Shown here in pieces: positions 25,223 to 33,828 of a stretch of 48,068 nt of DNA. The stretch's first letter is position 1, and the number at the start of each line of letters is the position of its first letter. The notes under the pieces are model-generated. The model was not told where the DNA came from, made no database searches, and saw only the letters and a list, made by a program, of their open reading frames with translations. Source of the stretch: JBECKQ01 sp040235375 (GTDB lineage Bacteria > Planctomycetota > Phycisphaerae > UBA1845); the NCBI GenBank assembly GCA_040235375.1, contig JBECKQ010000002.1, positions 1 through 48,068 on the forward strand. Direction: 5' to 3'. Made by a program: the position numbers and the translations under genes.

Positions 25223-25966
25223 ATGAGCAAGCACATCGGTATCTGTTGCATTCTGCTCGCGTGCGGGTCGGGCTGCGACGTGATTGAGGCCGTGTTCACG
25301 CCGACGCCGTTCAATGTCGAGGTAACCCCGAAGAAAGTCGACGACGCCATTCCGCTTCAGAACATCGTCTTTATGGTCACCGTCGAGGATGCACGGGAGA
25401 TCGGCTTCTCCGGCCCGGTGCGGATCAGCGCGACGGCGCCCAACGCCACCGTAACCGTGCAGAACACGCCGATCGACCCGGGCGAAATGGCGGAGGTCAC
25501 GGTGATCCCTGACGCCAACACAAACGGCACCGTGGACACGAACGGCGTCATCACCGTAACGGTGACCGGCTTCCGACGCGGCTGGGAGGAAACCGCCACC
25601 GCCACGATCAACGTGGTGTCGCAGGAGCAGGACCTCGTCGGGCCCGAAGCGGCGACCATGCGCGATCTGTTCATTCCCTGGCTTGCTGAGAACCGCCCGG
25701 AACTCGGCATCACCGCGGATACGAAATGGACGGGAACGATCGTGAAGCCGCACTGGCTCGTGGTTACGCACTACCTGTATTTCTCCGGCGAGTGGGAAAT
25801 GCACGTGTCGTGGCACGTCATGATCCCGCCGTATGACTGGGCGCAGATGGAACTGCGGCGGCGCTATACGGACCTGGCGCCGACGATCGCGTACGAGATC
25901 CCTTCACGCACCGCGGATCCGCTCGAGTTCAACGAAATCGCGCCGTCCGACTCCGTCTGGCGATGA
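25223..25966 (+). CDS. putative lipoprotein of unknown function
   Basis: 247 residues. The N-terminus MSKHIGICCILLACGSGC is a lipoprotein signal; the likely lipidated residue is Cys14 after LLA, with Cys18 as a second choice. Residues about 30-135 read as a beta-sandwich (FNVEVTPKKVDD, VFMVTVEDAREI, VRISATAPNATVTVQ, VITVTVTGFRRGW), similar to Ig-like or adhesion domains. The C-terminal part is aromatic-rich (KWTGTIVKPHWLVVTHYLYF, WEMHVSWHVMIPPYDWAQM) and has no family I can name. It is probably anchored at the outer or cytoplasmic membrane facing the periplasm. GGGGGCG...ATC precedes the ATG without a clean ribosome site. It is the only gene between the small basic protein and htrA. Confidence 0.7.
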   Translation: MSKHIGICCILLACGSGCDVIEAVFTPTPFNVEVTPKKVDDAIPLQNIVFMVTVEDAREIGFSGPVRISATAPNATVTVQNTPIDPGEMAEVTVIPDANTNGTVDTNGVITVTVTGFRRGWEETATATINVVSQEQDLVGPEAATMRDLFIPWLAENRPELGITADTKWTGTIVKPHWLVVTHYLYFSGEWEMHVSWHVMIPPYDWAQMELRRRYTDLAPTIAYEIPSRTADPLEFNEIAPSDSVWR

Positions 25967-26088
25967 GCGACGGTGTGCGAACGTCGCGCATCTCGAACCG
26001 TCGGCCGCGATCGGCGATCCTGCCGGTTGATGCCGGATTCGCCCTGGTTAACCTGAGGTCGTGACTCCGACCCGCCGATCTCCGAGGC

Positions 26089-26144
26089 CCGGCCTTTGGC
26101 CTGATGCCGGGGGCTGCACGGCTTCTCGCGGCTTACGCCGCGAG
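26089..26144. repeat. paired hairpins upstream of the HtrA-like gene
   Basis: CCCGGC (26089-26094) pairs with GCCGGG (26106-26111). Then CTCGCGGC (26125-26132) pairs perfectly with GCCGCGAG (26137-26144) around TTAC. They lie in the 266-bp gap after the lipoprotein gene. They may end its transcript or be decayed repeats like those elsewhere in the window. Confidence 0.45.
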
Positions 26145-26162
26145 TGCCGACCAATACCAATG

Positions 26163-26192
26163 TTGGCTCGAGTTATGGTGCGTGGCTAGAAT
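26163..26192 (+). promoter_or_regulatory. promoter for the HtrA-like protease gene
   Basis: TTGGCT (26163-26168), an 18-base spacer and TAGAAT (26187-26192), 40 bases before the ATG at 26233. Confidence 0.45.
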
Positions 26193-26232
26193 CGGCGGGT
26201 GTTTACCTGGGGTTTGATTGCGATCCGGATCT

Positions 26233-27567
26233 ATGTCTGAAGGCTGGAAGAGTATCGGGCGGCAGCTCGTCGGTTTCGTCGTGACGCTGGCGGTCGTCGT
26301 GGGCGTCGTGAGGTATACCGATCTCGTTCGGTATGTCGCATACGCGGTGGAAAAGGGGCGCGTGGAGGCCATGCGCGAGGCACTGCCCACGCCCAAGGAA
26401 CTTGCCGAACTCGAGTCGCCGGCACGCCTCGTCGCGGCGACGGTGGCTCCTGCGGTCGTGCAGGTCATCGCCGAACGCCACTACGATGCGGACGATCTCG
26501 CGCAGCTCGAAAGGCTGCGCAGCCTGTTGAAGCCGAACGGTGAGGACATTGGCAGCAACGGCAACATCGCCAGCAACGGCATCGTCGATATCAGCACGAA
26601 CGGCGAGGGCGGCAGCAACGGGATTCGCGCAGCGACCGAGGCCGACCTGAGCCCGGTCCCGAGTGAGGGGATCACCGTTCCGACAGGATTCGGCAGCGGG
26701 TTCATCTTCGATGCCCAGGAGGGCGAGGGGCGGATTCTCACCAACAATCACGTGATCGATGGGGCGGACTCGGTCGCCGTGCACCTGTCCGACGGGCGGC
26801 GGATCGCCGCCGAGGTGGTTGGGGCGGATCCGAAGTCCGATCTGGCCGTGCTGCGGATCAAAGCCGACCAGTTGCACGAATTGCCCATCGCGGACAGCTC
26901 CACGGTGGAAGTCGGCGACGAAGTCTTCGCCGTGGGAAATCCCTTCGGCCTGGAGGGCTCGTTCAGCCGCGGGATCGTCAGCGCGAAGGGACGTTCGAGC
27001 ATCGACATTCACGGGATCGAGTATCGCGGGTTCATTCAGACGGACGCCGTCATCAACCCCGGCAACAGCGGCGGGCCGCTCGTGAACATGCGCGGCGAGG
27101 TGATCGCGATCAACACGGCGATCGCGACGGATTCAGGGCATTATGACGGCGTGGGCTTTGCGATTCCGTCGCACCGGATCATTCATCTCCTGCCGGCGCT
27201 CGAGCACGGTGAGCCGATCAAACGCGGCTACCTGGGCGTGAGCATCGTCAGCGCCTCGGATTTTTTGGAGGAATGCGCGGGCACCGGCTGGTCCGGTCAG
27301 TACGGCGTCATCGTTCGCAGCGTGATGGACGGCACGCCCGCCGCGAAAGCGGAGCTGCGCGTGGGGGACATCATCCTTCGCGTGGATGAAATGAAGCTGC
27401 GGCACGCGGCGGACCTGATCGACTCGATCGGGGACCGGCCACCAGGCGTATCGGTGAACCTGGCCCTTTGGCGCGACGGCGCCGAGCAGTCGCTGAAGGT
27501 CGAGCTGGCGCAGCAGCCGCCGAACTTTACCAGTAGGGTGCGAGTACCGGCGGCTACATCCGACTGA
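26233..27567 (+). CDS. HtrA/Deg-type serine protease with one PDZ domain
   Basis: 444 residues from ATG 26233. One N-terminal membrane helix (LVGFVVTLAVVVGVV, about 12-26) anchors it, leaving the protease in the periplasm. The catalytic triad is His173 (TNNHVIDGAD), Asp203 (DPKSDLAVLRI) and Ser279 (NPGNSGGPLVN). A single PDZ domain fills about 330-435 (RGYLGVSIVSASD, VGDIILRVDEMK), so it is DegS-like in layout, one PDZ short of DegP. Between the helix and the protease lies an Asn-Gly-rich stretch (about 101-132: NGEDIGSNGNIASNGI and onward), which is not usual in the family and lies where the activation loop region starts. It stands alone with its own promoter. Expected roles are periplasmic protein quality control or regulated cleavage. 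Confidence 0.93.
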   Translation: MSEGWKSIGRQLVGFVVTLAVVVGVVRYTDLVRYVAYAVEKGRVEAMREALPTPKELAELESPARLVAATVAPAVVQVIAERHYDADDLAQLERLRSLLKPNGEDIGSNGNIASNGIVDISTNGEGGSNGIRAATEADLSPVPSEGITVPTGFGSGFIFDAQEGEGRILTNNHVIDGADSVAVHLSDGRRIAAEVVGADPKSDLAVLRIKADQLHELPIADSSTVEVGDEVFAVGNPFGLEGSFSRGIVSAKGRSSIDIHGIEYRGFIQTDAVINPGNSGGPLVNMRGEVIAINTAIATDSGHYDGVGFAIPSHRIIHLLPALEHGEPIKRGYLGVSIVSASDFLEECAGTGWSGQYGVIVRSVMDGTPAAKAELRVGDIILRVDEMKLRHAADLIDSIGDRPPGVSVNLALWRDGAEQSLKVELAQQPPNFTSRVRVPAATSD

Positions 27568-27891
27568 TTCGATAAACGTTCGACCACTTCAGACGGAATG
27601 AGCAGCGAGGTCGGTCGTTTCGATCGTCGCCACTGCCTGTTCAACCGGCCTGGGCAGGCGGGGCATTTCGCTGGCGGCTGATCGTGGAAAAAGGGGAATC
27701 CAGGTTTGCGCCTTCGGGGCGGGCCGTGGTTCCTCGCCGTTTCTTCAATCCGAGCCCAACTCGATCCGAGCCTTCCTGACGCGTCAGGATCAGGAAGCAG
27801 GCACAACGTCAGCCAAGGCAAGGCTTGCTCTATTCTGGCTTCCTGCACAGCTCAAGTGCCGTGGCTAATGAATGGCTGTGACTCCGGCTCG
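27568..27891. other. intergenic region between convergent genes, with a palindrome and possible terminator
   Basis: CTTCCTGA (27772-27779) pairs with TCAGGAAG (27790-27797). Nested in it, CCTGACGCGTCAGG (27775-27788) is a perfect 14-base palindrome. Lying between the convergent protease genes, it is best read as a two-way terminator. Nothing else in the 324 bases looks like a gene. Confidence 0.4.
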
Positions 27892-30084
27892 CTAGAACGG
27901 GCAGCCGGCCGGCGCGCCGCCGCCCGGCCCGGACAGGCACTGAACGAGCACGTCCAGATCGGCCAGATCGATATCCTCATCCAGATCGAAGTCGAACACG
28001 TCAACGGACACAGGGCACCCCGCCGCGGGTGGCTGATTGTCGCCGCCGAAGCAAACCTGGTATTCCGCGAAGTCGCGCAGGTCCTTGTCGCCATCGGCGT
28101 CGGCATCGGCCAGTTGACCGTACACGCGAACTCTGTGCAGGTCGGCGTAATCTCCGAAGCCGCGGGCGACGTTGCTGCCTTTTACGCGATAGTAGTAATC
28201 TCCGTCGGCCCGGCCGGTCACGTCATAAGAAGTCGTAGGGATGCTCGACGACAGCGTCGTGACGTTTGCCCACGAGGCCACGGGCGCTACCTCGTCAACG
28301 AAGAAGCCTTCATAGGTCACGGCCTCGTCAGTGGTGTAGCGGAAACGGATGTAGATTGAGTGGCCGGCGTACGCGTCCAGGCTGTATGACTTCTGCACCC
28401 AGGCCCCGGAAGAGCCAGTGAACTTGTCCAGCACGTCGTACTTGCGGCCATCGATGGATACTTCGACGAACGCCATGTCCCAGTCGGCCTCGATGTCGTA
28501 CCACGTCCAAAACGACAGGTTATCGCCCGTCTCGACGGGCAGAGGCTGGGCGGTGGTCATGGATGCAATCAGCTCGTTCGTGCTCGAGGGTGGAGCAAAG
28601 CTGTAAGACCCGGCGTAGTGGCGTGACGCTGTGGCGGAGAACTGATCGGTCACCCAATTGCCGGTTCCGGACTCCGCACCGTCGGTAGACCGGGTCAGGC
28701 CGGTGAATTCCTGCAATGCGTACTGATCAGCGGCGGCATCCGGGTTTTTCTGAGTCCATTGCAGCGAGTAATCGCCATCGGCGTCGACGGTTGGGGCGTT
28801 CAGCAACGGCGGCAGGACATACGGCGCCATCTGGCTCTCGGCGGAATCGGCGTTCTGGAGCATGTAGAGCGCGCCGTCCCAGTTCTCATCGATAATCTGC
28901 TGAAGGTTCGATGTGGGAGGCTGGAATTCCTGGCCGATCTCGACGGTGTACGCCGCGGTGTTCTTTCCGAGCGTGTAATACCGGTGGCCGTAGATCCAAT
29001 CATCGGAGTCGCCGGTCGTCGGGTAGAGCCCAACGGACTGCTGCGGCGTGTAGGTGCCGAAACCGCTCTCGCTCGCCATCACTGCGGCCATGCCCTGGCC
29101 AAGCGACGTGAGGAGCGCCGCGTCGGGCGCCAGCGCCGTAGTGTGGCCCCACGGCCACAGAACGAGTTCCCCGTACGTGTGATAGGACACGGAGATGGTC
29201 ACGTCACGGGCGTTGAAGAAGTCGCGGATGACCTGTGTCTCCGGTTCGGAGAACGGAGCGGGGCCGACGTATGTTTCCAGGGCGGCTTGGTGTGTTTGAG
29301 AGCCGTTGCCGATCGAGCCCCATTCACCCGCCGCCTCACCATCATTCGAGCCAGCGTAGTTGCGATTGAGGTCGACACCGACACCGCCTGGGTACGGGTG
29401 GCGGTTTTTACGCCAGTCGTGTCCCATGTCGTGGCTGTAGACGTACCCATCGGGGTTGACGCAGGGGATGATCCAGATGCGATGGTTGTTGACGAGGTCG
29501 GTGATGGTGGAGTCGGAGCCGTACCCGCTGGTGAGACGCGAGGCGATGTCATAGGCGACCTCGAGCCCCGGCCACTCGCGAGCGTGGTGCACGCCCATGA
29601 AAACCACGCCCACTTCACCCTCGTCGACGCCGGGATTGTCGGATATTTCGATACACCACAGGTCGCGGCCTTCCCACGACTGGCCGATCGACGTGAGCTG
29701 CGTGATGTTCGGGTACGCGGCCGCCATCGAAGCGAGATCGGCCTCCAACTGCGGGAACGAGCGGTAGCTGGCACGAAGCCCCGCGGCGCGCTGTTCAATG
29801 TCTTCGATGACGAGCTTAAAGGGCACACCGGCCGCCTCGAGCCGCTGGCGTTGCTCCCCCGTCACGATCAGGTCGAGCGACCGGCCAGCGTCGACCGATC
29901 CCGCCACGTCCCACGCGCGGAGCACTTTCTTCAGCGCGGTGATGGCGTCCGGGGTGCTCACGTCCACGCGAACGAGCTGCTTGACCTGAGTCTTCCTTGA
30001 TGTGCCGTCGGCCGCCCTGGTCGCTGCGATCGGAGCCCATCCGGCGATCAGCAGGATGAGCGCATACGTTCGCACTCCATGCAT
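27892..30084 (-). CDS. secreted M14 zinc carboxypeptidase with C-terminal dockerin-like module
   Basis: 730 residues from ATG 30084, fixed by GAGGAG eight bases upstream and by the signal peptide (about 1-25, ending ATRAA). A propeptide-like domain of about 80 residues precedes the metallocarboxypeptidase domain: zinc ligands His167 and Glu170 (HHARE), His302 (SYHTYGE), substrate-binding DLNRNY (238-243) and catalytic Glu382 (YTVEIGQ). Thus it should remove C-terminal residues from peptides outside the cytoplasm. A jelly-roll domain follows (WVTDQFSATASRHYAG to RFRYTTDEAVTYEGFFVDEV), then a short Fn3-like part, then a C-terminal acidic module with two Asp repeats (DADADGDKDLRDFAEYQ and DFDLDEDIDLADLDVL) like dockerin calcium loops. 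It has no visible partner gene. Confidence 0.9.
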   Translation of the reverse strand: MHGVRTYALILLIAGWAPIAATRAADGTSRKTQVKQLVRVDVSTPDAITALKKVLRAWDVAGSVDAGRSLDLIVTGEQRQRLEAAGVPFKLVIEDIEQRAAGLRASYRSFPQLEADLASMAAAYPNITQLTSIGQSWEGRDLWCIEISDNPGVDEGEVGVVFMGVHHAREWPGLEVAYDIASRLTSGYGSDSTITDLVNNHRIWIIPCVNPDGYVYSHDMGHDWRKNRHPYPGGVGVDLNRNYAGSNDGEAAGEWGSIGNGSQTHQAALETYVGPAPFSEPETQVIRDFFNARDVTISVSYHTYGELVLWPWGHTTALAPDAALLTSLGQGMAAVMASESGFGTYTPQQSVGLYPTTGDSDDWIYGHRYYTLGKNTAAYTVEIGQEFQPPTSNLQQIIDENWDGALYMLQNADSAESQMAPYVLPPLLNAPTVDADGDYSLQWTQKNPDAAADQYALQEFTGLTRSTDGAESGTGNWVTDQFSATASRHYAGSYSFAPPSSTNELIASMTTAQPLPVETGDNLSFWTWYDIEADWDMAFVEVSIDGRKYDVLDKFTGSSGAWVQKSYSLDAYAGHSIYIRFRYTTDEAVTYEGFFVDEVAPVASWANVTTLSSSIPTTSYDVTGRADGDYYYRVKGSNVARGFGDYADLHRVRVYGQLADADADGDKDLRDFAEYQVCFGGDNQPPAAGCPVSVDVFDFDLDEDIDLADLDVLVQCLSGPGGGAPAGCPF

Positions 30085-30414
30085 TCGAGCTACTCCTCTT
30101 GATGACTGATCCGTTCTGCCCCAAAGGAGAATCGAGCCCCGCACAGTCGCCCTGGTAGCGAAGCGGCGCAGGCCGCCACATTGCGAACTCCGCTGTCTCG
30201 ATTGATCCCCGTTCGGCCGTCGTGATGCGAGTGTAACCGTTCGGCGCCGGTGAGGTAAAGGCGCTTGCGCCGCATTCATCGTCGACAGAACCGCAGACGC
30301 GCGCACGAAACGCCCCTGAAGCATACTGGATGCGTATGAGCGACTTCGGCGTGCGTCGGCGCGATTCGCGAGTGTTCGGGTTTCGGTGCCGGCCGGTGAT
30401 ACGCTTTGATCTCG
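30085..30414. other. intergenic region; only the ribosome site of the carboxypeptidase gene recognised
   Basis: 330 bases upstream of the M14 gene and downstream of the dehydrogenase gene, both on the minus strand. GAGGAG at about 30092-30097 belongs to the carboxypeptidase. The carboxypeptidase frame stays open to 30324 but its extra residues lack a signal or family match. I see no good promoter. Confidence 0.4.
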
Positions 30415-31374
30415 CTACGCGTTGACGCAGTTGAGAACTTCCCCGGTCTTCTTGTAGTGGGTGATGATCCGCACCGTCTCTTCGGCAACCGCAAGCTGGG
30501 CCTGTTCGGTGGAGGCGCCGATGTGGTGGGTGCCGTAGACGCGCTCGCAGCGGGCCACCGGGTCCTTGAACTCCTTGTCGGAGGCACCCGGTTCGTTCTC
30601 GTAAACGTCGAGACCGGCGCCGGCAAGCTTGCCCGATTCGATCGCGCGGACGAGCGCCTCGCCATCGACCACTTCGCCGCGGCTGCAATTGATGAGAAAC
30701 GCGGTCGGCTTCATCAGGGCCAGCCGCTGGTCGTTCATCAGGTGACGCGTCTTGTCATCGAGCGGAACGTGCAGCGACACGAAGTCGGAGCGGGACAGCA
30801 ACTCGTCGAAGTCCACCTTGCGGATGCCCAGCTCATCTTCCGCCTGCTGGTTGCGGATGATATCGCTGTAGATCAGATTCATTTCGAACCCCTTGGCCCG
30901 AAAGGCGATCAGGTAGCCGATCCGGCCCAGGCCCACGATGCCCAGCGTCCGACCTTTGAGGCCACGGGCCTTGCTGTATTCCTTTTTGTTCCACACACCC
31001 TTACGCAGGTCGGTGACGTTGTGCACGATGCGGCGGTCCAGGGCGAGCATCAACCCGAAGGCCAGCTCGGCGACCGCGGTGGAGTTCATCCCCGGGCAGT
31101 TGGCGACGCGGATGCCCTTTGCCTTCGCGGTCTGGACGTCGATCGTGTTGTAGCCGGAGCCGGCGCGCACGATCAGCTTGAGTCCGGGGGCGTTTTCCAG
31201 CATCTCGCCGGTCACCTGCGTCGAGCGGACGATGAGCACGTCGTTCCCGTTGCTGGCCAGGGCCTGGCGGAGCGATTCGCCGGAGAGGTCGGCGTCCTGC
31301 GCGACAGCGCAGCCGGCCTCCTTGAGCGCTTCGACACCTTCGGTTTCGAACTTGTCTGCAATGAGGACCTTCAC
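30415..31374 (-). CDS. D-2-hydroxyacid dehydrogenase, phosphoglycerate dehydrogenase-like
   Basis: 319 residues, all of it the two-domain D-isomer-specific dehydrogenase fold with no C-terminal ACT or other regulatory domain. The NAD motif is GLGRIG (148-153). Catalytic residues are Arg232 (INCSRGEVVD), Glu261 (DVYENEP) and His284 (THHIGAST). VRAGSGYNTIDV and CPGMNSTAVAELAFGLM match phosphoglycerate dehydrogenases, so oxidation of 3-phosphoglycerate for serine synthesis is the best guess. Without the regulatory domain it would escape serine feedback, and other hydroxyacids remain possible. TACAAT at 31472-31477 (minus) could be the -10 box about 98 bases before the start. It is alone on its transcript as far as I can see. 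Confidence 0.9.
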   Translation of the reverse strand: MKVLIADKFETEGVEALKEAGCAVAQDADLSGESLRQALASNGNDVLIVRSTQVTGEMLENAPGLKLIVRAGSGYNTIDVQTAKAKGIRVANCPGMNSTAVAELAFGLMLALDRRIVHNVTDLRKGVWNKKEYSKARGLKGRTLGIVGLGRIGYLIAFRAKGFEMNLIYSDIIRNQQAEDELGIRKVDFDELLSRSDFVSLHVPLDDKTRHLMNDQRLALMKPTAFLINCSRGEVVDGEALVRAIESGKLAGAGLDVYENEPGASDKEFKDPVARCERVYGTHHIGASTEQAQLAVAEETVRIITHYKKTGEVLNCVNA

Positions 31375-31513
31375 TGTTTTCTCCTCCGCAGGTTGATGCC
31401 ATGCCTTCGAGCGACTGCCGTGAACCGGCGCGCAACCGCTGGCGACACCGGTGGTTCAATGAGCATATCCCATTGTAGACGAAGTTGGATGCCAGCGCCA
31501 GGCATGTTGTGGG

Positions 31514-32017
31514 TTAGAGTTCCCGCACCATGAGGCAGTGGGCGCCGATGCCGGGGATGGTGAACTCGTCGCCCCAGACGCGGAACCCGTACCGCCGGTA
31601 CAGGGAGGAGGCACGCATGCGGGCGTTGCACCACATCATTCGACCGCCGTACTGGCTGCGGCACGCGTCGAGCACGTGGACGAGCAAGCGGGTCCCGAGG
31701 CCGTGGCCCTGGCGATCGGGCCGGCAGGCCATGCCCCGAAGCTGCCAGGAGTCGGGAGACGGGGCGGCTTCATGGCCGCGGTGGTACATCGAGGCGACCA
31801 CGACCGGTTCAGCGCCTTCGAAGAGGGCGAAGTGGTGCGCACTGGGCAGGTCGTCACCCTCCCAGCGGCACGTCGAAAGCGGACGTCCGGTCCGCAGCAC
31901 CAAGTGGCGAAGTGGCCAGGTTTGTTCAGCCGATATGAGTCGGATATTGGTGTGTTCGGCAGGTACCGGGCCGTCTGGCGCTCTGCCGAGCCCGTAATCA
32001 GTCATCTGATTGTCCAT
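31514..32017 (-). CDS. GNAT-family N-acetyltransferase
   Basis: 167 residues from ATG 32017; the frame is open further up, but the added part is random and overlaps the small basic protein gene. The acetyl-CoA-binding motif A is MACRPDRQGHGLGTRLLVHV, with the pattern R/QxxGxG. It is followed by the motif-B-like MMWCNARMRASSLYRRYGFRVWG, where a Tyr-Gly-Phe segment typical of GNATs sits. The N-terminal MTDYGLGRAPDGP tail is short. It should move an acetyl group from acetyl-CoA to an amine; the target is unknown. It follows the 62-residue protein by 88 bp in the same direction. Confidence 0.85.
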   Translation of the reverse strand: MDNQMTDYGLGRAPDGPVPAEHTNIRLISAEQTWPLRHLVLRTGRPLSTCRWEGDDLPSAHHFALFEGAEPVVVASMYHRGHEAAPSPDSWQLRGMACRPDRQGHGLGTRLLVHVLDACRSQYGGRMMWCNARMRASSLYRRYGFRVWGDEFTIPGIGAHCLMVREL

Positions 32018-32105
32018 GCGGGCGGGTCGGGCACCTTTAACGACGGGACAGCCGCGCCGCGGCGAAACCGCGCCGCCTGCGCCGCGCAGCGTACGCGGAA
32101 AAGCG

Positions 32106-32294
32106 CTACTGGCTGTCGCCTTCGGCGGTGCCCTCTTCGGCCTTCTTATGCTTGTTGCGCTTGGACTCGTAGCGCTCCTTGCGAGCGGCGGCTGCCTTCT
32201 GCCACAACTCGTAGGCTTCCTTGCGGTTGCCTTTCTTGTACTCGATCCCGGCGTTGATTTTCTGGCGTCGAGCGGATTTCGCACCTCGCGGCAT
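32106..32294 (-). CDS. 62-residue highly basic protein of unknown function
   Basis: Starts MPRGAKSARRQKINAGIEYK and is supported by GGGAG seven bases before the ATG. The middle (RKEAYELWQKAAAARKERY) is a helix with TPR-like spacing, and the tail is Lys/Glu-rich. About a third of residues are Lys or Arg, as in ribosome- or nucleic-acid-associated small proteins. No cysteines or membrane segment. It is divergent from the UbiA-family gene and upstream of the GNAT gene. The clean helix, ribosome site and composition make it a real gene; its role is unknown. Confidence 0.7.
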   Translation of the reverse strand: MPRGAKSARRQKINAGIEYKKGNRKEAYELWQKAAAARKERYESKRNKHKKAEEGTAEGDSQ

Positions 32295-32679
32295 GCGTTA
32301 ACTCCCGTCTTCGATTATCGACACGTCTTCTCCGGCCGCCGACGAACCGATCTCACGGCGACCATGCAAAGCTCGGCATACTAGGGCATTTCTGGCCGAA
32401 TCGCCAGCACCTGTGGCAGCCGCTTGTACGCCGTGGGGCCGCGTGGTAGCTTTTGTTGCGTCGAAGCAGGAAGGGGCGGAACGTCAACGCGTCTTGCCCC
32501 GCGGCGCCATCGGGCCCTGCCCGCCGGTGGCCACGAGAACCACAGGGCGGCCGGGTACGTACACCGGGACAGGGCCCAAGAACCGACTGGGTCGTCAGAG
32601 GCTGCAATTCCTTCAGACCCGCCCGTCGCGCCGCGGCGGCCTGCCCTTGACGATGCACGCAAGGAGAACGGTACCGGCT
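32295..32679. other. divergent intergenic region; no gene recognised
   Basis: About 385 bases between the small basic protein (minus) and the UbiA-family gene (plus). GATAAT on the minus strand near 32317 may be a -10 box for the small protein. The plus-strand frame that continues into the UbiA gene is open here but has no transmembrane or family features. Nothing else recognised. Confidence 0.35.
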
Positions 32680-33729
32680 ATGGACGGGGACATACGGGCG
32701 TCCAGCACCGCGGAGCAGCCTCGTACCGAAGACTCTCCGCCCAGCGTCTCACCCGCCGTCGAACCGATCGCCAGGAGCCGCATGCCCAGCTACTTGCGAC
32801 TGATGCGCCCGCAGGAGTGGGTCAAGAACGTCATCGTTCTCGCCGGGCCGGTGTTTGCGCTGCGGGTGCTGGAACCGGCGGTGGCGGTCGCCTTCATCGC
32901 TTTCTGCCTGGTCTCGAGCGCGTCGTACGTCATCAACGACATCGTCGATCGCGAAGCCGACCGCAGCCATCCGACCAAGCGTTATCGGCCCATCGCCAGC
33001 GGCGAGGTGTCCGTCCTGTCGGCCTCGACTCTTGCCGTCTTCCTACTGGCGGCGGCGGTGGCAATCGGCTACCTGTTCCTGCCGCTGAGCGTCCTGGAGG
33101 CAGTGTTTGGGTATTTTCTCCTGATCGTCGCGTATTCCTTCGCCCTGAAGCGGCGGCCAATCTTGGACGTAATCGTGATCGCGATCGGCTTTGTGCTCCG
33201 GGCGGTGGCCGGAGCGAAGGCCGTCGAACTCTATGTGTCGCCCTGGTTGCTGGTGTGCACGTTCACGCTGTGCATGTTCCTCGGGTTCGGCAAACGGCGT
33301 TGCGAGGTGGCGGCGCTGGGCAATACGGATCGCGCGTTGGCCCACCGGCCGACGCTCGTGCGCTATACGCCGGAGTTGCTGAACCATCTGACGAGCGTTT
33401 CCGCTGGCATCGCCGTCGTGACGTTTCTGCTGTACACGATGGATTCCAGTCTGGCAATTCGGCCGCCGTTCACCAAGGAATATCTGGTTTATACGCTACC
33501 TCTGGTGGTGTACGCCCTGTTCCGATACGCGATGCTGATCGAGTCCGGCAAGTTCTCCGGGCCGACGCAGATCATGCTCACGGACCGTGGCCTGCTGCTG
33601 ACGGGCCTCGTGTGGGTGATCGTGGTTTTGGCAATCATCGTCAAAACCTACCAGCCCCGAAACGCCGATGGAGCCGGGCGTCCGCCGGCGGAGGTCGTGC
33701 ATCGAATGGCGGCGCCCGCCGACCCGTAA
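32680..33729 (+). CDS. UbiA-family prenyltransferase, decaprenyl-phosphate phosphoribosyltransferase-like
   Basis: 349 residues from ATG 32680 (AAGGAG 13 bases upstream). An ATG at 32782 with AGGAG only 4 bases before it is a serious alternative and would begin right at the conserved MPSYLRLMRPQEWVKNV. Some nine membrane helices follow. The Asp-rich substrate motif is NDIVDREADRSHPTKRYRPI; the second polar loop is SFALKRRPILDVIVIAIGF. RPQEWVKN and SFALKRRPILD recall actinobacterial Rv3806c, which makes decaprenylphosphoryl-phosphoribose, the arabinose donor precursor. A similar lipid-linked pentose could be made here; other UbiA products (menaquinone-type) are less likely from these motifs. 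It is followed after 99 bp by a DUF362 gene. Confidence 0.85.
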   Translation: MDGDIRASSTAEQPRTEDSPPSVSPAVEPIARSRMPSYLRLMRPQEWVKNVIVLAGPVFALRVLEPAVAVAFIAFCLVSSASYVINDIVDREADRSHPTKRYRPIASGEVSVLSASTLAVFLLAAAVAIGYLFLPLSVLEAVFGYFLLIVAYSFALKRRPILDVIVIAIGFVLRAVAGAKAVELYVSPWLLVCTFTLCMFLGFGKRRCEVAALGNTDRALAHRPTLVRYTPELLNHLTSVSAGIAVVTFLLYTMDSSLAIRPPFTKEYLVYTLPLVVYALFRYAMLIESGKFSGPTQIMLTDRGLLLTGLVWVIVVLAIIVKTYQPRNADGAGRPPAEVVHRMAAPADP

Positions 33730-33828
33730 CGGAGGGCGGCATGCGTCGATCGATCCGCGCGGCTATCGTATTCGTAAAGTCAGGAGAGTCGCTCCGAAAT
33801 ATGCCCACCGGCAAGAGAAGCAACGGTC

